Shown piece by piece: positions 20,885 to 30,962 of a stretch of 64,000 bases of DNA. The DNA is taken from contig JAQFVV010006642.1 of assembly GCA_028023455.1 (NCBI GenBank), positions 498,001-562,000 of the forward strand, read 5' to 3'. Origin of the DNA: Epiperipatus broadwayi. Its lineage: Eukaryota; Onychophora; Udeonychophora; Euonychophora; Peripatidae. A model generated the notes under the pieces. That model saw only the letters and a list, made by a program, of their open reading frames with translations. It was not told the origin of the DNA and did not search any database. The position numbers and the translations under genes were made by a program. The first letter of the stretch is position 1; each line of letters opens with the position of its first letter.

Positions 20885-21994
20885 CCATTTACTTCTGTTT
20901 CTAATCACGACTCAATCCTTTTTTCTTTTCAAAAATATACAGTATATATAGCCATATAATTCTATAATTAAAAATCACTTCTTTTCTTGTCAAAAACTTT
21001 ATTTGATGTATATATATATATCCACTTATTTCCAACGTTTCGACTATCTTTACTCTATAGTCATTTTCAAGGATCTAGAAAAAACATTACATTATAAACA
21101 AACTTCACATAATAAAAACAAAAATAAAAATAATCAAAAACAATATAAAGCATATAAACCCCATAAAATTTAAAAATAAATAAAATACATTAAAATCAAT
21201 TAAATTAAAAACACAAAACATACACCACACTTACTTGACTCCCTTCTCAAAAAACTTTCCCTTTTTACATTTTTTATCCAAAAAACCAATTGTTACAATA
21301 AAAAAACTTATTTCCTTTTTCTTTCTTATATACTTCAAAAATGAATTTATTTCCAAAAAATAATTCTTTATTCATGTCTTATCCAATTCTATTTAAAACA
21401 GGTTTATATCTTTTTATATATAAACTCTCTTTTACCATTCTTTCTTTATACAATCTAACCCCCTCCAACATTTTAATCTTAAAATCTATATGTCCAGTTT
21501 CCTTACTATGTATATTTACATTAGAATTCCTATCTCTCAAATGCTGTTTCAATCTTGTCTCTAATTTGTTCTTTGTTGTACCAATATATGATACATCTTT
21601 ATTCTCTTTTTTACAATCCAAACATTCTATTTTATAAATACCATTCATGTTTTCAACATTCCTATTTCTTATCATATTACCTAAATTACATTTCCTTTTA
21701 TATACTGGTTTCAACAATAAACCACATTCCTTACCATATTTCTTATTCATATCCCTCATTATCTTTTTAATCTTAAAAAAAGTACTTTTTGACACTTTAT
21801 ACCCACTATACATAAATTCCTTCTTTTTTTCTTTCTTTTTTCTCAATTTCCTCTCAATTTTGTCTATATTCTTTTTTCCACATAATTTATTAATAATCTT
21901 AATTGGATAATCATTTTTTATTGCCTCATTTTTTATACACTCCACTTCCTCCCTAAATAACCCCTCCTCTGAACATAGATTAATTCCTCTAACT
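20885..21994 (-). mobile_element. 5'-truncated Penelope-like element inserted in module R
   Basis: The 1.1-kb insert interrupts module R and is flanked by AATGTAATTAT at 20874-20884 and 21995-22005, an 11-bp target duplication. R copies 2 and 3 show the uninterrupted site. On the minus strand it encodes the end of a PLE polyprotein with a GIY-YIG endonuclease, followed by a non-coding 3' region. That region contains at 21032-21072 a small hairpin (GACTAT...ATAGTC) followed by GAAACGTTGG, a motif shared with the palindrome at 13.5-14.2 kb. The RT domain is missing, as expected for 5' truncation. Confidence 0.8.
21379..21994 (-). pseudogene. PLE C-terminal domain with GIY-YIG endonuclease (5'-truncated)
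   Basis: The frame is open for about 205 codons from the truncated 5' end. It begins with a post-RT segment (LVRGINLCSEEG..., then NDYPIKIINKL) typical of PLEs and runs through a Lys-rich linker. The GIY-YIG nuclease domain follows: GIYKIECLDC, then SYIGTTKNKLETRLKQH with the catalytic-region Tyr and Arg. A downstream ETGH and a Glu in VKESLYIKRYKPVLNR complete the domain, and the frame ends at a proper stop. The PLE endonuclease nicks target DNA for insertion. The domain looks intact, but without RT the fragment cannot mobilise itself. The part of the frame beyond 21994 is host DNA. Confidence 0.8.
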
Positions 21995-22005
21995 AATGTA
22001 ATTAT

Positions 22006-22093
22006 ATATTTTTTGCTAAAATAAATTTAAAGTGCATCTTGTTTACGTACATGTGTGTGTGGTTATATGTAGGACTTATGTAAAAGTATTAAC
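22006..22093. repeat. Module R, copy 1 (right part)
   Basis: R resumes after the PLE with TATTTTTTGCTAAAATAAAT and a block resembling TGTGTGTGTGGTTATATG. It is then cut by an RTE element at ATTAAC (22088-22093). The continuation of the host sequence is at 33537, where ATTAAC is repeated. Confidence 0.7.
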
Positions 22094-22552
22094 GAACATG
22101 GATGGGTGAGTTTATTGGCTTTTTACCTCCGAGTTTAAGATTATTTTTTTCAATATATACAATCATGACAGACAAAAATAAATCGTGGCCCTTATTCCCA
22201 GGAGGCTGTAAAGTCACCAACTAAGGCAGCGGTTGGTGGCCGAAGGTGGAGAGTGCTAAGAATCCCCTGATTGTGGACTCAAGCTGCCATTTGATGACTT
22301 TTTATTTAGGTACTTACAACTGCTGATCACTTTCAAGTGAAGGAAGATTGCAAGAATTAGAAGAAGAACTGTTTTATATTAAATGAAACATTATTGGACT
22401 TTGTGAAGTTAGAAAAAAAGGTGAAGAAACAATTGATTTAAAAAGTGGACATATACTCTACTATAAAGGCACAAATATTGGAAATACAAGTGGAGTAGAA
22501 TTCATTATAAATAAAAAATGGAAGAATAACATTGTGGAGATTGATGGTGTAT
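22094..22552 (+). mobile_element. RTE-like LINE copy A, 5' part
   Basis: This segment aligns with 49515-50080 of RTE copy B, including the 5' UTR block around CCCAGGAGGCTGTAAAGTCACC and the start of the endonuclease (TYNC, then LCEVRKKGE). It lacks the first part of the 5' region. Several codons are mutated to stops (for example where copy B has the W of IKWDIIG). It ends at GATGGTGTAT, where the Ty3/gypsy element is inserted, and continues at 30963. ATTAAC flanks the whole RTE copy at 22088 and 33537. Confidence 0.8.
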
Positions 22553-24468
22553 TGAAGCAGTCGGATCTGAGTTCGATCCTAGCTTCATGTTATTTACCCT
22601 AATACTAACCTTAAATTTCCGATGCAATGGGGCTTTATACGTTCAATCCACACTAATTTCCATAATGAATAACTTGTTTCAAATACGTAGTAAAATTAAT
22701 TAGTTTAGTTTAAATTGGATCAATTCTCTAAATAAATTCATGATAAAATGTTCATGAATTTACATATATTAAATTGCCTGGATTGTGCGTATATATGTTT
22801 GTAAATATTAAATATATATAATTGTTCGAAAGTTTCATTGCATCGGGAATACTTGTTTTTTTTTCACCTTTAAAATAATTTGTAAAGTTTTGTGATTAAA
22901 AGCTACATTCTTTCCATGGGCTTTCAAATTCTCAAAAACAACAGTAAAGTTTTATTAATTAAAAAAGATAAGAATTCAATTTTTAATTAAAATCATTTCA
23001 GACTTTAAGAATTCATTTTCTAATTAGGAAAGGAATTCACAAATTAGTTTGAAAGCTTATCGAAGGAATGTTTCTGAAAACAACTAATTAAAAAAAAAGG
23101 AGATTGATAATAAAATGAGCGCTAGCCGGAGGCATCAGTGAACAGTAGATATATAGCCCTGAAAAGTAAAGAAAAAGCTAGCTTTGTTGTAGAGTAGTGC
23201 AGTGAACTCTGTGCATATAAAAATTGTATTTCATCATGATAGAGGGCTAGAACATCAGGGATCTGGCTACGGTTCCTAAAGTCCCTAGAAATCTTCAATG
23301 GAGCTGCTGAATCTTTTCCGGACCGATCATTCTGCTAAAATAATGAAAGCTACTAAAATACTACTCCAGTAGTTAACCAATGATGCCTACGTTTCAACAA
23401 CTTGGAGGAGTAACTTAAGGACAAGCACGGAATGGTAATATGAACGTTAAACTTTCTGGCCAGTTCGAACTTTATTTTATACTCCTTCTTTTTAAGAGCT
23501 CTTTTATTCTTTAATGTAAATCTTTGTAACACCTTTTATTCATGCTACTGTAAATTTATCTCGTAATTCTTTAAATCTCTAGTCTTTAAACTTTTTCTTT
23601 TCTTACCTGGCGGTTCGTTTAATATATATATGTTAGTGTGCTTTATTAATGTCGTATTTAAAAATTATATGCCAATAATCTTTCGACTCGATGAGCCCTT
23701 TGATTCCATTTGCCTCACGCAAATAATATAACATTAATTTCAAATAGTAATTCTCATCCATTAGAGCTAAATTTATAAGTTCTATTAGTCATCGAGTCGA
23801 AAGAAAATATTATACGTTTACTATTTTTATAATTAGCTAATAATAAATTATTAGCTCCGTTTTTCACCTATGTCCCCAGCTCCTAAAGTTACAAGTGTAT
23901 CTACTCACAAAATGTTAAAATATTGATTTCTTGTTCCACTAACATATATTTATTCGAATATAACCTTAAATGTTTTATTTACTTGTTGGGGGCATAGACA
24001 TAGAATTCCAATATTGCGTAATTTCCATTGGCATATGATAAGGACCGCCACTCTTATTATATTTATCAATTCTTTTAAAGACTAGAGGTAACTAAAGCAA
24101 TCTATATGTTATTGAACAAAACAAATTATTATTATTATTAAATATTTCTAACATACTTGGTTTCTCAGTTCATCATTCTTTTTTTATATTTAAATGTTAA
24201 TACTTGCTATCTGTGTTGGCAACCCGAACATACATATGATTTGATTTAAAAAGTATTCAAAGTAATTAATTATTAGATATTCGTGTCAGAGCATGAGTCT
24301 CATTAATCATCATCATCCGTTGAGCTAGTCATGTACCGTCGATATATGTCATCCATTGATTTGATCTCAGCTCATGAGTTGGGTTTGAATTCAGTTTGAA
24401 CCACCTGAGTTTGAATCCGACTTTGAGTTTGGGTTTGTTGATGTGTTGGCTTCTTTTTGACCGGTACA
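22553..24468 (+). repeat. 5' LTR of the Ty3/gypsy element
   Basis: The direct repeat of 29032-30962 starts TGAAGCAGTCGG and ends GACCGGTACA. It is 1,916 bp, long for a Ty3/gypsy LTR. It lacks the 15-bp segment at 30808-30822 of the 3' LTR. It contains no gene. A promoter was not identified with confidence. Confidence 0.95.
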
Positions 24469-24492
24469 TGGTTATGTTTTTGGCGCCCAAGC
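24469..24492 (+). promoter_or_regulatory. Candidate primer-binding site
   Basis: TGG lies directly after the LTR end (24469), and TGGCGCCCAAGC starts 12 bp further on at 24481. The second resembles the TGGCGCCCAA-type primer sites of many animal Ty3/gypsy elements. Which of the two pairs with the tRNA 3' end cannot be decided by eye. Confidence 0.5.
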
Positions 24493-24561
24493 TACAAATT
24501 ATACATGTCTCACTGCAATCCATTTTTTGAATATTCAACTTATAAATGGGTTTATAATAAA
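24485..24561 (+). repeat. Left arm of a 77-nt internal inverted repeat
   Basis: This untranslated leader segment is the reverse complement of 28840-28916 with a single visible mismatch. The left arm starts within the TGGCGCCCAAGC candidate primer site, so in the RNA the primer-site region could pair with sequence near the 3' end. It is not part of the LTRs. Confidence 0.9.
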
Positions 24562-25004
24562 TTTGTCAGCAAATTTGATTGTCAGCACAGTAGTGGGTCA
24601 ATCGCCATAATAAAAAACCAAGTGTGTTCAATACAGAATGATTTGTTGTATCTGCTAATACATAATATTGTATATCACTGTATATTTTTTTTTCAGACAT
24701 GGGAGAACAGAACAGTTGAACAAAGGGAAAGTGAATAATGTTTTTTTTTTATATTTTTGAATACATGTCTCACTCAAAGAGTTAATATAAAGAGCTAACT
24801 AAGAAAACGTAGGTAAACAAAAAAAAAAAAAAGACAGATTACATAGATTGGGGAAATAGTGTGCAGCAGCTGGTGAAGATTAGGACAATGGACCTGTAGT
24901 CAGAGACCTAGTTAAAAGTACTGAAGAAAAAAATATTTTTAAGCATACAGAGAGCACTATAAGTTGATCTGCAGTGTTTATTATATTGTTTATTATATTA
25001 GAAA
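24562..25004 (+). other. Untranslated leader of the Ty3/gypsy element
   Basis: No open frame of note lies between the inverted-repeat arm and the gag ATG at 25005. The stretch includes a T-run near 24739 and an A-run near 24820. Confidence 0.6.
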
Positions 25005-25928
25005 ATGGGAAAGCCACTGGAAAGTTCAATGACCTTTCAATACCCGTTGATTCAAATCATAGATTTTTATGGTGGATGCTGGGAAGATCCTCAGCCACAT
25101 ATAGACAGTTTAGCCGATGCTTTTGCAATAGAAACTCTGGATAATGTTCAACAAATAATAATTGCTCGTTACCATTTGAAAGCCGTGGCCAAAGACTGGT
25201 GGGGCATGATAGAGAAGAAGCCAGACACTTTTGAGCAATATTGTCACAAGCTTCTAGAAACATTCTGGAGTGAAAGGAAGCAAGAAAACTTGTTGCGTGA
25301 CCTCATTAATGAACAGTTTTCAGTAAATAAGGGAAATACCTACGACCGATTTTTTTTACAACAGTCAGCCAAATTTCGCTCATTGTCCAGTTTTAACTTT
25401 CCAGAGTCTCGAATTGTACGTATGATAGAATACAACATGCCACGAGAAATTCGGAAACTTATGATTCGTAGTCAGATTAGTACCATCCATGAGATGACGA
25501 ATTTCTTAGAAGAAGTGGATAATCATTTTAGATCTCTAGACCCAAGTTACGGAAAAGACCTTCCAGCCCCAATCATTAGTCAAATGACTAACCTAATCTC
25601 TGAGAAAGATAATGAGGGACATCAGATAACTCATTTGTGTCCCATTATCGAAATAAATGTAGAGGAGAGCAGAGTATCAGCCTTGATTGACTCGGGCAGT
25701 CAAGCATCCATTGTATCTGCGGCATGGATCGGAAGCTTGAAAAAGAGACGCGAGATAATGCAACTCCCAACCTGTCCGATCCAAATGACCTTGGCTAATG
25801 GGAAAAAGGTGTCAAGTGAAAACCATCAAGTGTGGTTGGAGGTTGAAATCAACAGAAGGCTAGTAGGACATACCTTTCTTATTATGACAGGGCTCATATA
25901 TGATGTAGTATTGGGTTCCGACTTTTGA
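25005..25928 (+). CDS. gag-pro: Ty3/gypsy Gag with aspartic protease domain
   Basis: The 307-codon frame starts at an ATG. Residues about 20-180 look like a retrotransposon Gag capsid domain (AKDWWGMIEKKPDTFEQYCHK, then FFLQQSAKFRSL). No zinc knuckle follows, unlike many Gag proteins. The protease is at about 210-307: the active-site triad reads D229-S230-G231 in ALIDSGSQAS, and YDVVLGSDF near the end matches the hydrophobic-hydrophobic-G flap region. Gag packages element RNA and the protease cleaves the polyprotein. The frame stops at TGA 25926-25928, exactly where RT sequence continues one frame back after GSDF, so Gag-Pro and Pol would be joined by a -1 shift or were split by a one-base loss. 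Confidence 0.85.
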   Translation: MGKPLESSMTFQYPLIQIIDFYGGCWEDPQPHIDSLADAFAIETLDNVQQIIIARYHLKAVAKDWWGMIEKKPDTFEQYCHKLLETFWSERKQENLLRDLINEQFSVNKGNTYDRFFLQQSAKFRSLSSFNFPESRIVRMIEYNMPREIRKLMIRSQISTIHEMTNFLEEVDNHFRSLDPSYGKDLPAPIISQMTNLISEKDNEGHQITHLCPIIEINVEESRVSALIDSGSQASIVSAAWIGSLKKRREIMQLPTCPIQMTLANGKKVSSENHQVWLEVEINRRLVGHTFLIMTGLIYDVVLGSDF

Positions 25929-27739
25929 TTCAAAACCAAGGCATTATTGACTACCCTAAAGGTAGATGCTCATTTGGAAAAGAAACCATCAACTTTAAAA
26001 CATCACTCCACCGAGAAGGAAACCATGAAAGTTGCCTAATCCAGCCAGTTGATCTTTCAATGATTGACAAAAAGGTTGAAGAATCCATCATTACTGAACC
26101 GGATGATACCAAACAAATGCGGAAAATCCTCAAGAAATATGCCATAATTTTCTCTCCAATGCCAGGCGAGATTACAGGGTATACCCACCGAATCAGAGTG
26201 AAAGAAGAAACTTACATCCAGTCCAAAACGTACCCGATTCCATTTCAGTATAAAGATGAAGTAGAAGCACAGATAAAACAAATGATCGAATGGAATATTG
26301 TCGAGCGCAGCCCGTCTCCGTATAACAACCCATTGGTCGTCGTCAAGAAGAAAAATGGAAACTTGCGGCTTTGCTTGGATGCCCGGAGGTTAAACAGCAT
26401 CACTATACCGGAAAGAGATGCTCCCCCTCCTATCCAAGAAGTACTTGTGCGATTAGCTGGGAAGACGGTATTTTCAACATTAGATTTAACTGCCAGTTAC
26501 TGGCAATTGAATCTCGATCCAAGGGACCGGAAATACATGGCATTTCGGTATGGTGGCTACACGCACGTTTTTAAAAGGGTTCCCTTCGGACTTATTAATA
26601 GTGGAGCAGGACTTATGCGCTGTTTGAGGCAGGTCTTTTCTGAAGAAGTACAAAAACAGATGGTATGCTATGTTGATGACATTGTAATCATCTCAGAAGA
26701 TGTGAAGGAACACTTACAACATTTGGAAATGTTCCTGAATGAATGCAGAATGAAGAATATCACAGTGAATTTAGAGAAAAGCCGTTTTGCTATTGGGGAG
26801 ATAACCTTCCTTGGTCATGTCATTAACAAACATGGTATCAAGGTACATCCGGACAAAGTTGCAGCCATAGAGAAGTTTCCAACCCCGACTACTCGGAAAC
26901 AGATCCGATCATTTCTTGGACTTTGCAACTTTTATCACAAGTTCTATCCAAACTTTGCCCAGGAAACTAGGAATCTTATAGACCTCATAAAAAAAAACCG
27001 AAAGTGGGAATGGACCCCACTCCATGACCAGGAACTACTAAACATAAAAGAAAACTTTCTACGGGCGGTTATGCTGCACCACCCTGATTTTAGTCGGACC
27101 TTTTACGTACAAACTGACAGCAGCAAACAAGGGCTGGGAGCTGTTTTGTTTCAAAAGGGTGATTCTGGTGAACATCAAGTGATATATTTTTGCAGTCGTG
27201 CGTTAAAGGGTGCTGAAGTACATTACGCCACCACTGAGCAAGAAACTCTTGCCATAGTATGGGCATGCCAGAAATTCCGGCAGTTCCTTCTGGGATCAGA
27301 AGTTGTCATCATAACTGACCACCGATGTCTAGAATTTCTTAATAAGAGTTTCCTCACCAATGACCGACTCATTAGATGGAGCTTGGTCCTCCAACAATTT
27401 CAGTATAAGATCCAATATTGCCCAGGACCAGAGAATGTGGTGGCTGACGTTTTAAGTCGCCATCCAGTACAAATGAGCATACAGAACCCAAAAATAAACG
27501 ATCAATCCTTAAAAATTATGGTCACCAAAACATTGAGTCCCGCCGAGGCCGAGCTAAGGAATCTTGCATACTGGCAGGGCATACAATATCACCACATTAT
27601 TCTGGAGTTGTCCAAGACCCAGAGTAAGGACAAGAACCTACAAAGCAATACACTCACTTTCGGGTCAAGGAGGGTATTTTACAGACCAAAACTGGGGACT
27701 ATACTGCACCATGGAAAACTATGGTCCCAGATAGGCTGA
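25925..27739 (+). CDS. pol: Ty3/gypsy reverse transcriptase and RNase H
   Basis: The frame is open for 604 codons and has no ATG of its own at the junction, so it depends on a frameshift from Gag-Pro. The RT domain (about 70-320) shows LDLTASYWQLNLDP (motif A), RVPFGLINSG (motif B) and the catalytic YVDD at residue 249, followed by FLGHVI. RNase H (about 390-520) keeps its acidic residues in YVQTDSS, TEQETLAIV, TDHRCLEF and VADVLSRHP. The domains look intact and would copy RNA into DNA. The frame runs into a stop at 27739 in GKLWSQIG, where the integrase continues in another frame from 27721. Without repair of that break, integrase would not be fused to RT. Confidence 0.9.
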   Translation: MIQNQGIIDYPKGRCSFGKETINFKTSLHREGNHESCLIQPVDLSMIDKKVEESIITEPDDTKQMRKILKKYAIIFSPMPGEITGYTHRIRVKEETYIQSKTYPIPFQYKDEVEAQIKQMIEWNIVERSPSPYNNPLVVVKKKNGNLRLCLDARRLNSITIPERDAPPPIQEVLVRLAGKTVFSTLDLTASYWQLNLDPRDRKYMAFRYGGYTHVFKRVPFGLINSGAGLMRCLRQVFSEEVQKQMVCYVDDIVIISEDVKEHLQHLEMFLNECRMKNITVNLEKSRFAIGEITFLGHVINKHGIKVHPDKVAAIEKFPTPTTRKQIRSFLGLCNFYHKFYPNFAQETRNLIDLIKKNRKWEWTPLHDQELLNIKENFLRAVMLHHPDFSRTFYVQTDSSKQGLGAVLFQKGDSGEHQVIYFCSRALKGAEVHYATTEQETLAIVWACQKFRQFLLGSEVVIITDHRCLEFLNKSFLTNDRLIRWSLVLQQFQYKIQYCPGPENVVADVLSRHPVQMSIQNPKINDQSLKIMVTKTLSPAEAELRNLAYWQGIQYHHIILELSKTQSKDKNLQSNTLTFGSRRVFYRPKLGTILHHGKLWSQIG

Positions 27740-28758
27740 GACCATCCTTACTTAGGCACATTCATCAAATCATTGGTCACTACGGACCAAGAAAGACAGA
27801 AGAGGCAGTGCGTCGTCAGTTTTACTGGCCAGGAATGTACAATCAGATTCTCACTACTATTAGACAATGTGACATCTGTGCTGCCACTAAATTTCCAAAT
27901 AAATCATATGCAGGAGGTATGAAACCAGTGATGGCCACAAGACCAAATGAAATCCTCGCTATAGATCATTATGGGCCCCTTCCCAAATTTAGGACCTTTC
28001 AATACTTGCTTGTCACATATGATATTTTTTCAAAGTATGTTCAAATTTATCCAGTGCGAACCACAAATTCACGAAATGCCATTCGGGCCCTACAGGATAA
28101 GCAATTTTATGAGGTAGGTAAGCCTGAGACCATATTATCAGATCATGGCTCAGCGTTCACCTCAAAAGAGTGGAAGAATTGGACAAAAAAACAAAAGGTA
28201 AATCATCGTATGACATCAATTAGAAACACGCAGTCCAACCCATGTGAAAGAGTTATGAGAGAAATTAGTCAACTCTTTCGTGTGTGCGTACCTACAGATC
28301 ATCGGAGATGGGTGGATAAACTTCCATATGTTATGGACTGCATTAATAATACAATGAACGAGTCAATGGGTTTCGCACCTACACGTCTTCACTATGGGCA
28401 GCCATGTCAGGCCATTTTTTCTTCACTATTACCAAAAGATGAAACGTGTATTAACCCAATAACTGACCAAGATATGGCCAGAAAGCGGCTAGCGCAGATG
28501 GCCCAGAGGCGAATAAAAAGAGGGAGGATGCAACATTACTATTTTAAAGTTGGGGATCAAGTTTGGTTAAGATCACCAAGAACTAGTAATGCCCCTAAGA
28601 AAGAATTCAAGAAATTCTTCCCATTATACAGTGGGCCATATGAAATAATAAAGGATTGCCATGACAATGCGTTTTTGCTAAAGGGAAAGGGACTCCAGGG
28701 GGTTTACAATGCCAGACAGTTAAAACCATATGTGCCACCTGATCCAGGGAAACAATAG
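27721..28758 (+). CDS. int: Ty3/gypsy integrase
   Basis: The 345-codon frame holds a complete integrase. An N-terminal HHCC zinc domain (IHQIIGHYG...CDICAATK) occupies about residues 13-60. The DDE core has D82 (AIDHYG), D141 (LSDHGSAF) and E176 (SNPCERVMRE), with 34 residues between the last two. A GPY/F module (PLYSGPYEI) lies near residue 307. No chromodomain follows, so target choice is not set by that domain. The ATG at 27721 is probably internal to the original polyprotein, because sequence upstream in the RT frame is continuous with it after a one-base change. Integrase joins element cDNA to the genome. The SNP-E form of the core with 34-residue spacing is a recognised variant. Confidence 0.9.
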   Translation: MVPDRLRPSLLRHIHQIIGHYGPRKTEEAVRRQFYWPGMYNQILTTIRQCDICAATKFPNKSYAGGMKPVMATRPNEILAIDHYGPLPKFRTFQYLLVTYDIFSKYVQIYPVRTTNSRNAIRALQDKQFYEVGKPETILSDHGSAFTSKEWKNWTKKQKVNHRMTSIRNTQSNPCERVMREISQLFRVCVPTDHRRWVDKLPYVMDCINNTMNESMGFAPTRLHYGQPCQAIFSSLLPKDETCINPITDQDMARKRLAQMAQRRIKRGRMQHYYFKVGDQVWLRSPRTSNAPKKEFKKFFPLYSGPYEIIKDCHDNAFLLKGKGLQGVYNARQLKPYVPPDPGKQ

Positions 28759-28839
28759 GACATCCATTAAATGACAGATATATATACAGAGGACCGACTG
28801 ACACAACCATAGGGAAATGAGACTTGATTATCGGACCGA

Positions 28840-28916
28840 TTTATTATAAACCCATTTATAAGTTGAATATTCAAAAAATGGATCGCAGTGAGACATGTAT
28901 AATTTGTAGCTTGGGC
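28840..28916 (-). repeat. Right arm of the 77-nt internal inverted repeat
   Basis: Reverse complement of 24485-24561 with one visible mismatch (GGATCGCAG here against GGATTGCAG in the complement of the left arm). It lies between the integrase stop and the polypurine tract. Confidence 0.9.
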
Positions 28917-29018
28917 AGGTTATATTATTCACGCTCATGCTGTTCTCCCAGAGTCTATACACTTATGCAACTATATCCTGCGTAAGTAAAGTCATTTTTT
29001 TTTCATTGTTTTTTTTTG

Positions 29019-29031
29019 AAGTGAAAAGAAA
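29019..29031 (+). promoter_or_regulatory. Polypurine tract
   Basis: The sequence AAGTGAAAAGAAA directly precedes the 3' LTR (TGAAGCAG at 29032). This is the usual place and composition for the primer of plus-strand DNA synthesis. Confidence 0.75.
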
Positions 29032-30962
29032 TGAAGCAGTCGGATCTGAGTTCGATCCTAGCTTCATGTTATTTACCCTAATACTAACCTTAAATTTCCG
29101 ATGCAATGGGGCTTTATACGTTCAATCCACGCTAATTTCCATAATGAATAACTTGTTTCAAATACGTAGTAAAATTAATTAGTTTAGTTTAAATTGGATC
29201 AATTCTCTAAATAAATTCATGATAAAATGTTCATGAATTTACATATATTAAATTGCCTGGATTGTGCGTATATATGTTTGTAAATATTAAATATATATAA
29301 TTGTTCGAAAGTTTCATTGCATCGGGAATACTTGTTTTTTTTTTCACCTTTAAAATAATTTGTAAAGTTTTGTGATTAAAAGCTACATTCTTTCCATAGG
29401 CTTTCAAATTCTCAAAAACAACAGTAAAGTTTTATTAATTAAAAAAGATAAGAATTCAATTTTTAATTAAAATCATTTCAGACTTTAAGAATTCATTTTC
29501 TAATTAGGAAAGGAATTCACAAATTAGTTTGAAAGCTTATCGAAGGAATGTTTCTGAAAACAACTAATTAAAAAAAAAGGAGATTGATAATAAAATGAGT
29601 GCTAGCCGGAGGCATCAGTGAACAGTAGATATATAGCCCTGAAAAGTAAAGAAAAAGCTAGCTTTGGTGTAGAGTAGTGCAGTGAACTCTGTGCATATAA
29701 AAATTGTATTTCATCATGATAGAGGGCTAGAACATCAGGGATCTGGCTACGGTTCCTAAAGTCCCTAGAAATCTTCAATGGAGCTGCTGAATCTTTTCCG
29801 GACCGATCATTCTGCTAAAATAATGAAAGCTACTAAAATACTACTCCAGTAGTTAACCAATGATGCCTACGTTTCAACAACTTGGAGGAGTAACTTAAGG
29901 ACAAGCACGGAATGGTAATATGAACGTTAAACTTTCTGGCCAGTTTGAACTTTATTTTATACTTCTTCTTTTTAAGAGCTCTTTTATTCTTTAATGTAAA
30001 TCTTTGTAACACCTTTTATTCATGCTACTGTAAATTTATCTCGTAATTCTTTAAATCTCTAGTCTTTAAACTTTTTCTTTTCTTACCTGGCGGTTCGTTT
30101 AATATATATATGTTAGTGTGCTTTATTAATGTCGTATTTAAAAATTATATGCCAATAATCTTTCGACTCGATGAGCCCTTTGATTCCATTTGCCTCACGC
30201 AAATAATATAACATTAATTTCCAATAGTAATTCTCGTCCATTAGAGCTAAATTTATAAGTTCTATTAGTCATCGAGTCGAAAGAAAATATTATACGTTTA
30301 CTATTTTTATAATTAGCTAATAATAAATTATTAGCTCCGTTTTTCACCTATGTCCCCAGCTCCTAAGTTACAAGTGTATCTACTCACAAAATGTTAAAAT
30401 ATTGATTTCTTGTTCCACTAACATATATTTATTCGAATATAACCTTAAATGTTTTATTTACTTGTTGGGGGCATAGACATAGAATTCCAATATTGCGTAA
30501 TTTCCATTGGCATATAATAAGGACCGCCACTCTTATTATATTTATCAATTCTTTTAAAGACTAGAGGTAACTAAAGCAATCTATATGTTATTAAACAAAA
30601 CAAATTATTATTATTATTAAATATTTCTAACATACTTGGTTTCTCAGTTCATCATTCTTTTTTTATATTTAAATGTTAATACTTGCTATCTGTGTTGGCA
30701 ACCCGAACATACATATGATTTGATTTAAAAAGTATTCAAAGTAATTAATTATTAGATATTCGTGTCAGAGCATGAGTCTCATTAATCATCATCATCCGTT
30801 GAGCTAGTTCCTTGGCGCATAGTCATGTACCGTCGATATATGTCATCCATTGATTTGATCTCAGCTCATGAGTTGGGTTTGAATTCAGTTTGAACCACCT
30901 GAGTTTGAATCCGACTTTGAGTTTGGGTTTGTTGATGTGTTGGCTTCTTTTTGACTGGTACA
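29032..30962 (+). repeat. 3' LTR of the Ty3/gypsy element
   Basis: 1,931 bp, matching 22553-24468 almost base for base. It starts TGAAGCAGTCGG, ends GACTGGTACA, and contains an extra 15 bp (about 30808-30822). The following ATATCAGACAG is RTE sequence. Confidence 0.95.

Larger units (their letters stand above)
28759..29031 (+). other. 3' untranslated region of the Ty3/gypsy element
   Basis: No envelope or other gene lies between the integrase stop and the 3' LTR. The region includes the right inverted-repeat arm (28840-28916) and ends with the purine-rich AAGTGAAAAGAAA directly before the LTR. Confidence 0.75.
22553..30962 (+). mobile_element. Ty3/gypsy LTR retrotransposon inserted in RTE copy A
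   Basis: The 8.4-kb element has LTRs of 1,916 and 1,931 bp that begin TGAAGCAG and end GGTACA. It carries gag-protease, RT-RNase H and integrase frames in the order PR-RT-RH-IN, which defines Ty3/gypsy. It splits the RTE sequence ...GATGGTGTAT / CAGACAGAG; the 4-bp flanks are GTAT on the left and ATAT on the right, a target duplication with one mismatch. I see no envelope frame after the integrase. By eye the LTRs differ by about 11 substitutions and 3 indels, including a 15-bp one, so the insertion is young compared with its surroundings. Two frame breaks in pol probably disable it, unless they are programmed or sequencing errors. Confidence 0.9.
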
